Shown here piece by piece: positions 21,859 through 35,100 of a DNA stretch of 64,000 nucleotides. Source of the DNA: Spirometra erinaceieuropaei (Eukaryota > Platyhelminthes > Cestoda > Diphyllobothriidea > Diphyllobothriidae); assembly GCA_902702965.1 (NCBI GenBank), contig CACRXP010000707.1, positions 47,567 through 111,566 of the forward strand, written 5' to 3'. A program made the position numbers and the translations under genes. Each line of letters starts with the position of its first letter. Within the stretch, counting starts at the first letter, position 1. The notes under the pieces are model-generated. The model saw nothing but the letters and a program-made list of their open reading frames with translations. It did no database searches and was not told the DNA's origin.

Positions 21859-23230
21859 TTGCAGACGCGTCCGATGAAGAATGAATCGGACGGTACGGAA
21901 CAGTCTCTCGGACTAGACAAACCAGGTGTTTTCGAAGGACAAAGAGAGTCGAAGAAAGACGTCAAATCCGGCTCTTGTGAGAACGTTGCTATTAATAGTA
22001 GTAGTTCCAATAAAACAGTTAAAGCCTTAAGAATAGCCGAAATAGAATAGAGGCGAGTTGAACGTGAGGCCGATCCCCAAAGGCCTATTTTTCAGGCCGA
22101 AAGAAGGACCGAGATCGTCAGAAGGGAGGCAGAGACGGATGAAGGATGTCTGATAAAGACCATCAACCCATGGATTCTGTCGCGAATGTCTCGGGATATT
22201 TGAAACAATGTACATTGAATGAAATTCCTCCTGAAGAGAGTAATCATTGCCAACTTGAGAATGTCGATATGCCGAATGCCAGTGGTAGGAGACTGCCAGA
22301 TGCCAGTTTTGAACTGACCAAAGTGAAGTTGTCCTGGTTTGACGGCAACCCAATCAATTATTGGATATTTATACGACAGTTTGAAGCGTACGTGGAGTGC
22401 AAAGTTGAAGATGCTCTACAAAGACTTATGTACTTGATTATCTATTGCAGATGTGATTCGAGAGCGGCCCTAGGGGAGTGCGTCATGGCGCTCTCATCGT
22501 TGGCTTATTCAAGTGCACAGGAAATATTGAGCAGCTTATTTGGACAGCCACATGTGGTGGCAAATACTCTTCTGGACCGTGGCTTCAGGCAGGCACGCCA
22601 AGTTAAACACACCGCACAGGCACTTTCAGATTTGTGCGTAAAAAGGAAAAGTTGTGAAATAGCGCTCACGCAAATAAATTACGTGTCCGACCTACAGTCG
22701 CTAAATGTCCTAGAGCGAATGATGCGACGTCTACCGCTTTTTTATGCAGATCCAATGGACTGAAGTTGCTGGCAAAATATCTATGCATGGTAGAGATCCG
22801 GACTTTGCAGACCTCACGGAATTCGTAAATACTCGAACTAAGTTGGGTAGAAGTCGTTTCGGACAAAAATCTCGAGATTTGTATGTCAAGCGCTCTTAAC
22901 AGTCCTTTACTGTCACAGCCCAACATCAAAAACAGGAGAACCCTAACACCTTTGCCATTTCGAGTCTCAAACCAGATCGACGATCATGTTACATTTGTTC
23001 TAATGCACATGCAGCGGCAAATTTTCCACGTTTACTTTCGATGGGTGTTTGCAGATCGTTGGAATTGTCTGCGGGAACACAAAGCATGTTTTGTTGGCCG
23101 GGTAACACGCATTTTGCCAAAGTGTGCAGCTCCAGAGAACTTTGTGGTCAGTCCGGATACAGAAAACGACATCATACGCTTTTGTGTGTAATGTCATCGG
23201 AAAATAATCAACGAACATAACATGATGAAG
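21859..23230 (+). pseudogene. Bel/Pao gag with zinc-knuckle region
   Basis: An opening segment at 21859-22140 (ALRIAEIE, then VEREADPQ after a stop) leads by a frame change into the open stretch 22146-22763. This contains KLSWFDGNPINYWIFIRQFEAYV, the DUF1759-like core of Bel/Pao Gag. Broken frames follow (DPDFADLTEFVNTRTKLG). A degraded zinc-binding segment comes next (CYICSNAHAAANFPR, CSSRELCGQSGYRKRHHTLLC), in which expected Cys/His spacing is partly lost. The product would be the capsid protein of the retrotransposon particle. Confidence 0.82.
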
Positions 23231-23480
23231 GGCTTTGTGCCCTGACTGGAATTACGTATGTACTATTACGACTGGGAGTTATTCCTATCAATTTGGCAAC
23301 TCCAACTGGAAACGTTGAAACTTGCGCATTTTTAGACATTGGCTCAGATGTCACTCTTAGTAAACGAGAGCTGCCCATAAATGGAGCCGAGTCAGTTGAA
23401 ATTGGAAGGCCTTTGGTGGTTGAAGACATGCTACTCCTTGCAGAATGGACAGTTAAAAGGATAGTCTCTTGAAGGCCACA
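23231..23480 (+). pseudogene. Bel/Pao aspartic protease
   Basis: An open plus-strand stretch encodes VETCAFLDIGSDVTLSKREL. The active-site triplet expected as D-S/T-G appears as D-I-G. It lies between the zinc knuckle and RT as in the family. Stops follow near 23470. It would cleave the polyprotein; the changed triplet suggests it is inactive. Confidence 0.78.
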
Positions 23481-23779
23481 CCTAAGTGCTATAATGTTCG
23501 ACGAGTTCACTGATTGCGAGTTTGGCATACGCATTGGCAATGATATCGTGGAAGCTCATTAGGTACTTGACCAAAGCCTGGGTGGCAAAAGGCAGCCGTT
23601 CGCTATGAAAACACTTTTGGACTGGATGCTGCTTAGTTCTTCATGTGGCAGGCAAACACAGAACGCTGTTTGTCACCGCATTGTAAATCAAGAAAAGGGT
23701 GTGACGCACAACATTAAGAAGCTATGCGACTCGGAGCTTTCTGACACTTCAACAACGGCTGCGAGTCACTCATTGGAGT

Positions 23780-25290
23780 ACAAACGGGCACTGGCTATTG
23801 TGCGATTCTCCGTTACACTCATAAAAGAGCATTAGCAACTGTCCTTTCCCTTCGAAACGGTAAGTTGAATTTACCGGACAACTTTCAGTTGGCGCGCGTA
23901 AGTTGGTTCGAGAGCACTAATTTCTTCAGAACTATAAGCAAACATTCCGTTCGTACATGGATAAGGGATACATCGGACGACTTGACAGCAATAAAGCTTT
24001 CCCAGTTACGAAACACTGGTACTTACCATACCACCCCGTTGCTAATCCCCGAAAAGCAGAAGAAAATCGTGTTGTAGTTGACTGAGCTGCCAAGTGTCAG
24101 GAGGTGCCTCTGAATGACAATCTATACCAAGGACCTGACTCAAATGCTAAGGTTGTAAGTGTATTGTTGGGTTTCCGACTTGAGCTTATTGCAGTGGCAA
24201 GGGATATAGAGAAAATGTTCCTGCGAGTGAAAGAGGACCCAAATGATCGACATGCTCTGAAATTTTTGTGGTGGGAAGATGACGAGCTTGAAGGAGAGCC
24301 AACTGAGCTTCAGTGGACATCTTACCCATTCGGATTGACTGCTTCGGCCTTTTGTGCCACCTTTGCGTTACATAATACTGCAGGAGAGTTCGGTTAGTCT
24401 GTGGCGACTAGCCATCCTGACTGGTATGGCGTCATTATTCAAGACTTCGCTGCCTCAAGGTCATTCCCCCCCGTAGCGAGCCGTCCCAGACCAGCAAACC
24501 TGAAGTCACACGACCTACAGCTCGGGCATAACTGCGTCCGCGCAGTCGCAGCTGCCCATGCGGCCACTTGAACGCGCCACCCTCTGCAACCAGCAAAACA
24601 AGCCACTGGGACACCACCCCTCAGCAAATGCAACATACGCTGACTGGACACCACTTGAGCTTGGCCCACGAGCCTACAAAAGCGGCTGCCACCATTATCT
24701 CAGGGACTCTCAGGCCTGACTGGACGCAGTCAACACCAGCCCTGGCTTCGCCAGTGGCCACTGTCGCCTGAGAGGACAACTCCGGGTTCTGTGCACAGTA
24801 AACCTCTCATTCTGGTGCCTTCTGTCTTCTCCTTACGACTTGGGCTTCGACCTGATGATTGTAGCGCTCAGAGCACTTATTCTCTCTGCGGTGCCGCTAC
24901 AAGTCTTACTCCTCATTAACTTGCAGAGTGATTCTCCAGAATATATACGCTGATTATTGTCTGGTCTTGTTATATGATGTCGATTCCGCAAAACGTTTTG
25001 TGGACGAAATTTGTAAACTCCTCTCTCAAGGCGGCTTCCGTATGCGGAACTGGGCGTCTAATGCCCAACGTTTACTCTCGGTCGTTAATGCAACTGAACT
25101 TTCTTCTGGTATGCGAGATATTGTCGTCAACCCCCTACCTACAAAACGAACTTTGGGGCTGCAGTCGGATACGCATTACGATATTCTAATGATAAGTTTC
25201 AATATGCCCACAAAACGGTTCATTAGTAGAGACATTCTGTTCTGTTTTCCTCACTTTATGACCCTCCGGGCTTCGTTTCGCCTTGGCTGA
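23780..25290 (+). pseudogene. Bel/Pao reverse transcriptase, split by an insertion
   Basis: Recognisable pieces in order: EYKRALAIVRFSVTLIKEH, the fingers segment PLNDNLYQGPDSNAKVV, palm motif A with VARDIEKMFLRV, and PFGLTASAFCATFALH. The frame then breaks at about 24391 and resumes at about 24928 with the palm motif C region IYADYCLVLL, followed by LLSQGGFRMRNWASNA. The YVDD box of the family appears as YADY, so the second catalytic Asp is lost. Several stops precede the open part. It would copy element RNA into DNA; this copy cannot be active as it stands. Confidence 0.88.
24391..24927. mobile_element. Uncharacterised ~530-bp GC-rich repeat inserted in the Bel/Pao RT (copy 1)
   Basis: The segment separates two adjoining RT motifs and has no coding match. 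It is related to 50386-50830 in the same orientation: shared landmarks in order include tcaaggtcatt, catgcg(g)ccacttg, ctggacaacatatgag/ctggacaccacttgag, and gttctgtg.acag.aaa. The unit has no long terminal inverted repeats that I can see, so a SINE-like or other short non-autonomous element is likely. Confidence 0.65.
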
Positions 25291-25403
25291 TACCAGGTAA
25301 GTGTTTACTACAATACTCTTGCAAAAGCGGACTGAATTGGGATGAACAACTACCTGGCATCGAGAGCTCTCGTTGGGAAATCTGAATCTCTAATTTACGC
25401 AAC

Positions 25404-25950
25404 TTGAAGACTTTTCAGCTAGTCCGATTTCTAAAGCCCAACGATATCGGCTATCCGAGGCGAGTCGAACTGCACGTGTTTTGCGATGCCTCGGAAGTAG
25501 CATATGCTCCCTTTATTAATGACGCAGAAAATCTACGTTGCTCACTCGTTTATACGAAAGCACGTGTTGCACTCCTCAAAGTCGTCGTTATACCACGTTT
25601 AGAGCTGGCAGCTGCTAATACGGCTGTGCGAGTGGCTGATTTCATCCGGTCAAGCACCGATAGGTAATTTTAAACAGTAACTTTCTGGACCTATTCTATG
25701 ATGGCCCTTATTATATACACAATGAATCAACCAGATTCTGCACACTTGTGGTCAACCGACTGACAGTTATACACGATCTGTCTACAATCTCCTAGCAGAG
25801 ATACGTGAATTTGGACGTCAACCCGGCAGACATTGCTTCTCGATGTACGTGCAACCTTGCGCTTGTAAGTAGATGGTTAGATGGTCCGGAATTTTTAGTT
25901 CAACCTGAAAGCGAATGGCTTCTACAACCTCCAGTAGGACAATCTAAAGA
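25404..25950 (+). pseudogene. Bel/Pao RNase H and connection region
   Basis: The open stretch 25404-25667 encodes VELHVFCDASEVAYA (first acidic residue) and VIPRLELAAANTAV (second acidic residue), typical of the RNase H domain in Bel/Pao pol. After broken sequence, 25805-25950 encodes VNPADIASRCTCNLALVSR, the conserved link to integrase. RNase H removes the RNA strand during cDNA synthesis. Confidence 0.85.
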
Positions 25951-26284
25951 CATGGAATTCAAAAGAACAACAGCCCAAATTCATGCATTAAGTCAACGTT
26001 ATGCGTTTTTCAGGTTGGATACGGCTAAAAAGGGCTGTGGTCCGGCTCCTGCGTTTGAAGTAGTACGCCAGAGTCATTACTGGCAAGGCACCTCAGGGGA
26101 CGCTGATGTTGGATCCTATCCGAGTATTCAAACCGCGCCAAGCTAGCATTAACTCGATAAAGTTTATACAAAGGAAGCACTTTTCAGAAGAATTGGATAT
26201 TCTGCAGTCTACATCAGAAAAGAAAGTTCGTGAGAAATATTGGCCTGAGAAAGTTACATGTGCCCAGTTTTTATTTAAGAAGAA

Positions 26285-27275
26285 ATGTGCGTTGGTTGTC
26301 GCCTGAACTACTCAAGCTTCTGTGAATCGTTAAAACACCTGTTAGTCCTCCCATACAATCATCCCTTGAAGGAATTAATCATGCATTACTTTCATGAATT
26401 GGAAGGCCATTGTGGGACAGCCCAGGTTCTAGGTGCAATCCGTCAAAAATTCTGGACTCTAAAATGAACCACTTCTATCAAACATGTCATCAGTAGATGT
26501 CTACTGTGAGGACGCAAATTTCGACAACTTCAGGGGCAGATGATGTCGTCGCTTCCCTTAAATAGAACAGAAGTCGATTGGTATCTTGCAAGTGCGTAGG
26601 AGTGGAATATTTTGGTCCCTTACTGGTCAGACGTGGACGATTTTCTGAGAAACGCTATGGTTGTGTGCTTAGCTGTTTACAGACGAGGGCTGTTTATCTT
26701 GAGATAGTCGCCAGTCTGAACACGAAGTCTTTTATTCGGTCTCTGATGAGATTTGTGAGTAGACGCGGACGTCCCATTGACATCTACAGTGACAACGGAA
26801 CCAATTTTGTTGGAACAGTAGTGGAACTCCGAAAGGACTTATTCTATTGGGACCAAAAGAGAGTGTCGGACCAACTTTTAACGCTTGTCCCGCTAATATC
26901 AGACAGCTACGACTTGGAACCGCTTATCCCGAATAGCTTATTGTTGATGAGGAACTGTCCAGTGCTGCATTGCAGTGACGAATTGGTGGCACGGAACCAC
27001 GTAGAATGGAAACAAGTTCAATACCTCGCAGATGTGTTCTGGAGACGATGAGTAAAGGAATATCTTCCAAGTCTCCAGAAGCAAACAAAATCGATAAGAG
27101 AATCCGCGGAACTGAAACCAGGTGATGTTGTTTGAGTTTTTGGGGAGCGCACACCTCGTGAGAATTGGCCATTGGGTGTAATAGATACGAGCGAAAAGAG
27201 TCGCGACGGCCTCGTTAGGACGGTATGTATTAGAACGGCGGGCGGTCTCTTAAAAAGGGACTTTAGAAGGATTCG
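26285..27275 (+). pseudogene. Bel/Pao integrase with internal deletion
   Basis: The end of the zinc-binding region is at 26370-26467 (ELEGHCGTAQVLGAIRQKFW). The core starts at 26578 with VGVEYFGPLLVRRGR, where the first catalytic Asp appears as Glu. It continues to YSDNGTNFVG, which has the second Asp. After FYWDQ the sequence jumps to DLEPLIPNSLLLMRN, so the part holding the catalytic Glu is deleted. The C-terminal part, with a stop at 27050 and another near 27133, has KEYLPSLQKQTK and ENWPLGVIDTSEKSRDG. The copy is inactive on two counts. Confidence 0.88.
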
Positions 27276-27357
27276 TCTACTTGAGGGTCAGAGCAGCCAT
27301 ATACCTCCAAACCCGTAGATCGGTCTCAAGAGTCGGGCCTGGAGAATTGGCGGGCGG

Positions 27358-27684
27358 TGTTATATCCAACTGGTCAACGTTTAGATTTCTCTGCGTCCTC
27401 TTCGCAAGTGCTTCCACACATAGCCCCTATCGGCATCCATCTTCCTTTTTTTAACCCTCTTTCGATCGTGATCAGCGTTCTTTCAATTAACTAGTTTTCG
27501 CATCCTGATATTGAGCTGGGAATTCGATTTGCTCAAACAGTAGCAAGAGATTTCTTTGTCTAGGGTATCCAATGTTGAGGTTTGTACGTTTTTTTATTAT
27601 TACCTTATTCTATCGAGAGTAACGTATATACACCGAAATCTGTTCTGGCTTATACGTGTGACTCAATTTACCAAGAATTCTACA
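27358..27684 (+). repeat. Bel/Pao 3' LTR
   Basis: Begins TGTTATATCCAACTGG and ends CAAGAATTCTACA. Closest relative in the window is the LTR at 61989-62318 on the minus strand; the 5' LTR at 21481-21813 is more diverged by eye. Confidence 0.88.
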
Positions 27685-30600
27685 TTGCCTGTAATGTGGG
27701 AATGGTGTTAAAAAGGGTTTTGTGAGTAGGTCATCAGGACAGTGCAAGGGAAAGGCGGAAATGTAGTTTAAAAGAGGTGAAATTTGGATTTTCAATATGA
27801 AGATAAAGAGGTGCATGTAGAACACTTTGCGGAAGCCGCTGGGGTCCAGGACACAAGGAAAGATGGAACGGGAAAGCTGTCAAGCAATAGGAAGTGGGAA
27901 TGCATTGTCAATATTGATCTACAAAACGTTCAAAGCAAATGATTCGTGATCGAGACAAGGACGCAGAAGAAAACGAAGAAACGGTCACTGGAATCAGTAA
28001 CACAATCGAAGTAACGTAAGTGTACCGTGGAATTTTTAATTTAAAGGAGTGATATCCAAAATGAAATAGTAATCCAGGTGGCCGTGAAGTTAGTTGTTGA
28101 ACGGGACGGGGAGTTCTAACTGATTGCGTAGTCCCGGCGGTTTTAAGAGTAATTGTATGCAATCCTGATGAATAAGTATTCCTAATTATTTCATTTGCGG
28201 ACCATAAGCGACCAAACCGCGCAGAAGGAGCAGGGGCGGTTGGACAAAACCACAGGGATTACCAAAGTGCAGAAGGCAATCAATTCGCCTCACCGTGTGC
28301 AGCATTTGTAAGAAGGACCGCTTACATCGAGGGTAAAATGCCAACGCCGCAGACCAATGACACTGCAAGTATTGCGCCAGCATGCAGACAAACGTATTTT
28401 TAGGTATGCCAACATACCCAAGTAGGCATGGTTTTAGATGCGGTCGATGCAGAACAAATATTACTAAGCTGCGACTTTGGACCTATTTTACATTGCTGAA
28501 TGTGCGCCGAAGAAAAACTCAGCAGGATCTGAGCTGGTCGCACCCAAAGAAAGTTTGTAATGAATTCATCTGGACGATTGGGATCGCTATAAAGAACTGT
28601 TTTACGTTAGAGCTCCTATTTTCAAAAAAGACCGAGATACTGATTTGGACTGGGGCGATGTTTGATAAAAGCCGGCTGACATTAACGAAGGTAATGAAAA
28701 CCTGCCCAACTTTTTTCGAAGTAACTGTAGTCATTACATGCGCGACTTCCGTGGGTATAAACCGCACCACAGCAGTGGAAGTGTACAGTATTTGACGGGG
28801 TGTGTGCCCGAAAGCGGTCCTGAACGAGGTGAAAAAATTGGGAGAACTTTCCTAAGGCACGTATCAGAATCGTAGCCAGTCTATAACGGCCGACAAGTAA
28901 TGCCGCTAAGTTGATCCATAGTGCTGATAATGAAGACGTAGCAGAATAGGCGGAAGAAAAGCAGCACATGGAAACGGATATCCTGCGCATTTCGCAAGCC
29001 CGATCCATTTAAATTTCGCAAGCGTCGGCTCCGAGAGGTTGTCTGGTATATGTAAATCATCAGTAAAATTTTGTTGAATACGTCGACGAAATTTCTTCTG
29101 AAGGCAGCGCGCACAGAGTGCACCGCCGAAGCACCTCCGGTGACGTAACCTGTCCGTACGCACTCATTGAAGTGGAATCGGAAAGGAGTATAGTCGTAGA
29201 CGCACGTAGCTTAACCACTCGCTGGGTTAGGAAGGAAAGTGACCACATGGTCAACTGGAAGATAGGCCAGTGTGCATTCCGTCCTAATATTGCCATTGGC
29301 GCTATGTTAACGTAATCTCGCCTACTAAAATAATTCAGTAGGTTGACCGTATGGCATTCGTGAAGTGTGGCTGCAGGATCAAACGTTATCGAATATAGTC
29401 ATGCAAGACAACCGTAAGCACGTTACTTTATATGTGTAAGCAGTGATTATCTACCGTAAAATCACCATGTGCCTTCTGGAGTGAACACAGCATGTTAAAT
29501 CGTAGGATGCCCTTGACTTTTTGGTAAATATCTGGTGATTTTAATGGACAAAAACTGTAGTTAAAAGTGGTATCTCCAAAGGATTAAACAGCGATTACGC
29601 TTTCACTTCATTTGGGTCTTATGAATCTGGTACATTCTTTATACTAAGTAAAGCCACGCGCGTACTTACAAAGTCCCAAATGTTGTCACCCAGTTTTCGT
29701 TTGCAGGAAATGTGTGTTAATTGGTTGTTGGCAACCCATTACCAGATTTTTGTAGTTTATAATATTATCCGTTCTAAAGCCCGATCATCTGGATTTCCGA
29801 CTACCGGCTGGGACTTTGTCGTTCGATTCTTTACTTGGACTACTTGAAAACCGCACTTTTTAGGTTTTGTCCTTTTCCAGAGCGGTAATTTTGGACTGTT
29901 TGAATTGAACGATGACTAGAGGCCTTCTCAGTCTTGACAAAAACAATATGCACATGGGGATCTGATTTTTATTGCAGTTTTGAAAGCTTCGGCGTATAGT
30001 AAATAGAAGCATGGGTGACTTAATTTCTTCTACCCTTGGTGTGCCATTTTTAAAAGACTTGAGCGCAAAAAGGTGAGGGAGACGACTTTTCGTAAACCGT
30101 AATGGAATAACCCTTGATCGTCAGCTCCTTGCCCGGCAAATTTTCTGAACACTATGATATCAACTTCTGTCCCTTATGCTAAAAGCATGTCGGTTTTGGG
30201 GCCTTCGATTACACTGTAATATACTAGCATTCAGACTGGCTTCGATTAGTGAACGTACGTTACGAATTTCAACGTACTATTTGCATTTGGGAAAAATGCA
30301 TGCTGAGAGAGTTCCTAAATGCCCAAATAACGAAATCTTACCTGCTGTTTTACCTAATAGACGAGAATTAATTGATAGGACACTCTTTCTAAATCGCAAG
30401 GCAAGCCAAGTTTACTCTGCCGGACACTTTTGTTGAAGTCTGCGTTCTTGTAAACAGAAGGTGAGATGTTCATTTCCTAAACCATCAGACTCTTGTCCCT
30501 ATTTCTAACAGCATGACGTTTGAGACCCCTTAAGGCAGACGATGGGAACCGCACGCGCGATTTGGCTACTTAAGACCCCCTTTCTGCACCTTTCGGCACC

Positions 30601-32184
30601 TTTAATTGCAGATACTTCGCTGGAATAACAATATACAGTGGTAGATTTTCGATGCACACTATTTGGATATCATGAAACAAAAGTTTTTTTTAAACTACCA
30701 CAATCCTCGTCTCGCAGCCTTCAGACATAGTAGTCAGCAATCGTGTAATAAACGCCTTTGGATGTTGTATGCATTTAAAGTGTGAAATTCAAACAACAGG
30801 AGAACTTCCGCCTCGCGATGGACTTAAAACGTCAACCTGCAGAACTCCGGTCGAGCATTCTGTCATGAAAAGGGGGTCACCGCAGTCCGTTTCATGAAGT
30901 GGAATACATTACTATTTACGACTAGCCAGCAGAGATTAGTGCAGCTTGAGTTGTGTTTATTATGGAATGCAGGGCGTTCGGTGAAACATTGGACTGGAAT
31001 TCAAACAGTCAGGTCTGTTAGCTTCGACGTTGAACGACTGCGACCGTAGCTCGAAAATTCAAACACAATGTAGACATCGGGACTATCGTTTCCACCTCCA
31101 CAGTAGTGTAGCCCAAACATCGTATTTAGGACAGTATGCAGAGGTGGTTTTCCTTCACCGGACAAGACCACACGGCGGGAAATCAATGTCGGGAGTATTG
31201 TGGTCGACAACTCAAAGGTTTTCAAACCAGAAATCAGGGAAGACAGAGAGCTGGACAGGCCTATACGGAGGCTGCGTTTATGGGCAGCACCGTAAGCAGT
31301 TGCAGCTAGCGTTCTCACCAGGCCAATGTCAGCCGAAGTGCACCCGCGTGGAATTTGTCCGGCTGCGGCCAATAGGTGAAGAGAGAAATATTGATCGGTG
31401 TCAGGGTGGCGCAACCCAGGAGTTGAGTTAGGCGTATACGCAGTGCCTCTTACGCGTGCTTGGCGGATCGAAGGCGACATGGGTAAGCGACGGCGCTTAC
31501 GACCGTGACAGTGGGCAGTTTCAGGTACGGGCAGTGGGACAGTTGAACTGGACAGGCCCTTTAGGTGTCATTAACAGTTTTGTTATAGGCCGGGGGATGC
31601 AGCTCACAGTCGTTTATATTTTGTGAATTGGAAGAATGCAAGGCAGCTCCACGACTTCTTTAGTGTGGTTCACCGGCAAGTTAACCTTTCGTTCTGTCAA
31701 ATAAGTACCTCCTATTTTGCAATTCTGGACGCCTGTTAACAAACGTACCGCATTGAGCATAAATGACCTCAGAACCGCGATTTGATGCTTAGATCTTAAG
31801 GTAAGATTAGACTACTGGGGATACTGTTAATTCTGTGGTAGTTTGGCGGTACTTGGCTTTTACTCCAACAACCATTTGACATTTGATTCACTAATACGCC
31901 GTCCTCAGGGTTGGCAGAAAGGGAGGCATCGGCCAGTTCTAAACCGGGTGACAATCTATCGGTTATTGATGTGCTAAACCATGGAGGATTACCAGTGGGA
32001 AGTTCAAGAGAAAGCCATATAAATATAACTAGATATTAGTAAGCATCACAACTACTGGAAATATGAAAGACACAGAGTCAGATAGTCTTGCCTTGGGAGG
32101 GAAATTAATGGCTAACTTTCCGAAATCCGGTCGTGCGCCCTGACACCGGAGCTAACAGAGGACCATCAGTGTCTGCGCGAAATG
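27685..32184. other. Intergenic, no gene recognised
   Basis: Several frames exceed 100 codons on both strands (28382-28795 plus, 28682-29008 minus, 31001-31480 minus, 31030-31431 plus), but none shows a known domain and overlapping frames on both strands suggest chance. No repeat recognised. Confidence 0.45.
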
Positions 32185-35100
32185 TTGGGGAAGAAAATGT
32201 GAAAGGAAACGGCTGAGATTGTTGTGACCTTTTTAAAACACATATCAGTATTTATTGGCGTCTTCCAGAGTCGGCTGTGATCAGGCGGTGTGGGCGTGTT
32301 TATCGATGGCGACAGGAGTAGGTCGGATTGCGTGCGGTGGAGAAGCTGCGGCCTGTAGAGAGATGCACTTGAGGCATCAACCATGGGTGTACTGGAGCGG
32401 TCTCTTCAACGTGTGCCGGTAAGTTGGCACGTTGATATGAGACGGAAGAACGTTTCGGACGCAAGCCATCCCAGTGAGTGCTGAGCCGGACGAATCCATC
32501 AGTGAAATAGGCTGGAAACTTCATCGCTGTATATAGGATAGCATGCTGAGTGCATGCACGTAAGTCACGAATGATGATTTTGTCGGTAATGGGCAGAGAA
32601 ATGTCTCGGACAGAAGTGAGGCGTTCAGATGACAACACATTTGGAGGTCTGATCAGCACAGTCTGATTGAGGTTTGAACTGGACTTGTATGGCCGAGGTT
32701 TGCTCGTAACATCCATCTCGAAACACGACAGGCTGTCGGCAACTGTGTTTTCCTATCTATGGGTATGATGTGTGATACAGGAAAAACAGCAGGGCGAAGT
32801 CGAGTGAGAATTTGGCGGCGGTTGAGTTCATCCACGTCTGTAGATTGCGCTTCGATCACGTCGGAGTTGTAACCAATTTGTAGCCCACAGACTACACACA
32901 TTCTCACCACCGTTCCGCTGCAAGATCATCCTACTAGACGGCCTTGAAGGTACCATGTGAGGTACCGTCATTGTTTCCACTGGTGATATAAAGGCCCAAA
33001 TTGATTTCTAGACTAGCTCCCCTTTCCCTTCCCAAAAAAGACTTCTGTTAAGTCCCAAGCGCCAACAACGAGAATTCCACTTTTGCATGGCTCGGTGGTC
33101 AACGTATTTGGTTTATAGGCCAAGAATCACACCCGGTAACAATCTACGAAGTTATAGAACAGCTCCATTACTACGGCAGTGTATCATTAAGAAAATCAGT
33201 TGGCCCACCCGGCATAAAGCGGGTTATGACAGTCGTACGTCACCGAGAGTTTCTGCCCACGCTTTTTGCTCACAAACCAGTTACACGGGATGCACCCACT
33301 TGGAAACAGCACCGGAGATAAATGGAGCGCCTTTGATGAGATTGGGGGAGAGGATGTACCTGTGGTAAATGTTGGAGACCTAATAAAATCTTCCTACCTG
33401 TCTCACTAGCCAAATTAACCTAACTGGTTACCTTTTTAAGACTGCGGACTGTCATCTCAATCCGACCTTATAGCAGAAAATTTCCCTTAGCTGACTTGTA
33501 AATCCTGCTTGGCGTGGCATATCATCAATTTCTCAATGCGCTGCGATATGGTGGTTTTGACTGGGAATTGTCATCGCCAACAGTGATAACATCACTTGAA
33601 AGGAAGTTACTGCCTGCATAGTACCTGCGTTCCCATTCGTTCCTGCAACATTTTTCTTCTTTCTCTTTTTTAAAGCATCACATTGCATTTCTCTGTCAAG
33701 AAGGAAAATGACATGGAAGAAAACGACATGTATACACTGCTCTGATGTTTGTTTTTCTTTGCGTACAGTCTAGAAAGCGGCGGCTGTTTAGGCCTGTCAA
33801 GTACTTTGACAAACAGACTATGATTATCCCTTATGCCTACAAAAACAGAATCTGGGAGACGCTTTCCGGTAGCTTGCATATACATTTATTTAGGATTATG
33901 AATAATTTGAAAAAGGTGGGTTTTTCTTCTGTAAAATCATGAAACTAGGCGTCTTCCAACTAGAAAATATCCAATGCCTTCAACTATCTTTAACGGTAAC
34001 CACATTTCGCCGAAACTGACGTGAGGCATTATACCTCCCCCAATTATTTCTGATAATCATATTCGAAGCCACAAAATAGTGTTTATTGGTGCGCTACTTA
34101 TTTTGATCAATGTGATTGTAAGAGTTTGACTGGAGGACTAGACTTATGAGGCGCAAAACCAAGTCCGAGCTATACATTGGGCGTTGATTACGGCGTCAAA
34201 TTCAAGCAAAAAATCTTTTTCATGACCTACTGTAAAGAGTATTATGATTTACCTGGAATTTACAGTATGTAGTGTACTTACGGGGCTAGCTGCCTCCATA
34301 GCATCTTATGATTTAAAATTCAAGCATGCTGATATTTTTAACTGAACAAAAAAATGCTCTTAATAATTGATGACATTGGATCTATATTTTTGCCCGCTAT
34401 GTCTGAAAATAAGATCACTGAACTGCCCCCTTGGTTTATGGATGTTCAGACCTCCTGTCTGTTTTCTTTAATGAAGGCAACCATTGGCGTCTTAAATTGC
34501 GGCCGCTCAAATTTAAAAACTTAAAGATTATGGGTGAATCAGAGCCCCGAATCATGTTATTCCTGGGAGACGCGATAGGAGAGGGTTTCGAGTTAGATAA
34601 AATCCTGAACATTGTACTGAGTTAAATCTTGCAAGATAATGATTGCTGTTCCGTTAAATTATAAATTTGACATCAGAAACCGGGCATCAGCCGCGTAGTA
34701 TGGACAGTTATCAAGATACGAGATTTAAAAATAATTTTTGCAAAAAGCGTGTGGTATTAGGTGAAATCAAACCGGATAATTCTCGTTTTTGGTTGGATTT
34801 TCCGCCAGTCACCTGTGCAGAGTAACCAACATTCCCTGTCCCAAAACAGTCTCTTATGCTTCCTTCAAGCCACTTTTCTGTTTCTTTTTTTACCGTAAAT
34901 TCCCTCAAGTTTTTTCTACATGCAATTGTTACTCCTGATGATTATGGTCTGGGTTCGTAAATTATGCTCTAGTTCAACTTCATTTTCATATTTGCCAGTA
35001 ACAGTTCATCCGTTAAAAAGCTCATTTTGCACTTAATGGTACACTTGACATTTGGCATCCCTCCTTCTGCTTAAAAACGGTCTCTGGTTCACATAGTGTA

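Larger units (their letters stand above)
21481..27684 (+). mobile_element. Bel/Pao LTR retrotransposon, both LTRs present, decayed
   Basis: A 6.2-kb element bounded by two related direct repeats, each starting TG and ending CA. The order inside is gag, zinc knuckle, protease, RT, RNase H, integrase, as in Bel/Pao. No 5-bp target duplication is visible (aacta before, ttgcc after), so one side may be rearranged or the element recombined. The RT is split by a ~530-bp insertion. Catalytic changes in RT and integrase plus many stops make it non-autonomous. A deletion derivative of the same family lies at 61989-62819. Confidence 0.9.

Noticed and set aside
24391..24927. Spliceosomal intron in Bel/Pao pol (starts GTTAGT-like, ends TTGCAG)
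   Set aside because: Splicing at those sites creates an immediate TGA, and a related copy exists elsewhere in the window, so an inserted repeat explains it better.
28382..28795. 137-codon plus-strand frame
   Set aside because: No similarity recognised, overlapping minus-strand frames of similar length, no splice or context support.
31001..31480. 159-codon minus-strand frame and the overlapping 133-codon plus-strand frame
   Set aside because: No recognisable domain, and long frames on both strands at once point to base composition rather than coding.
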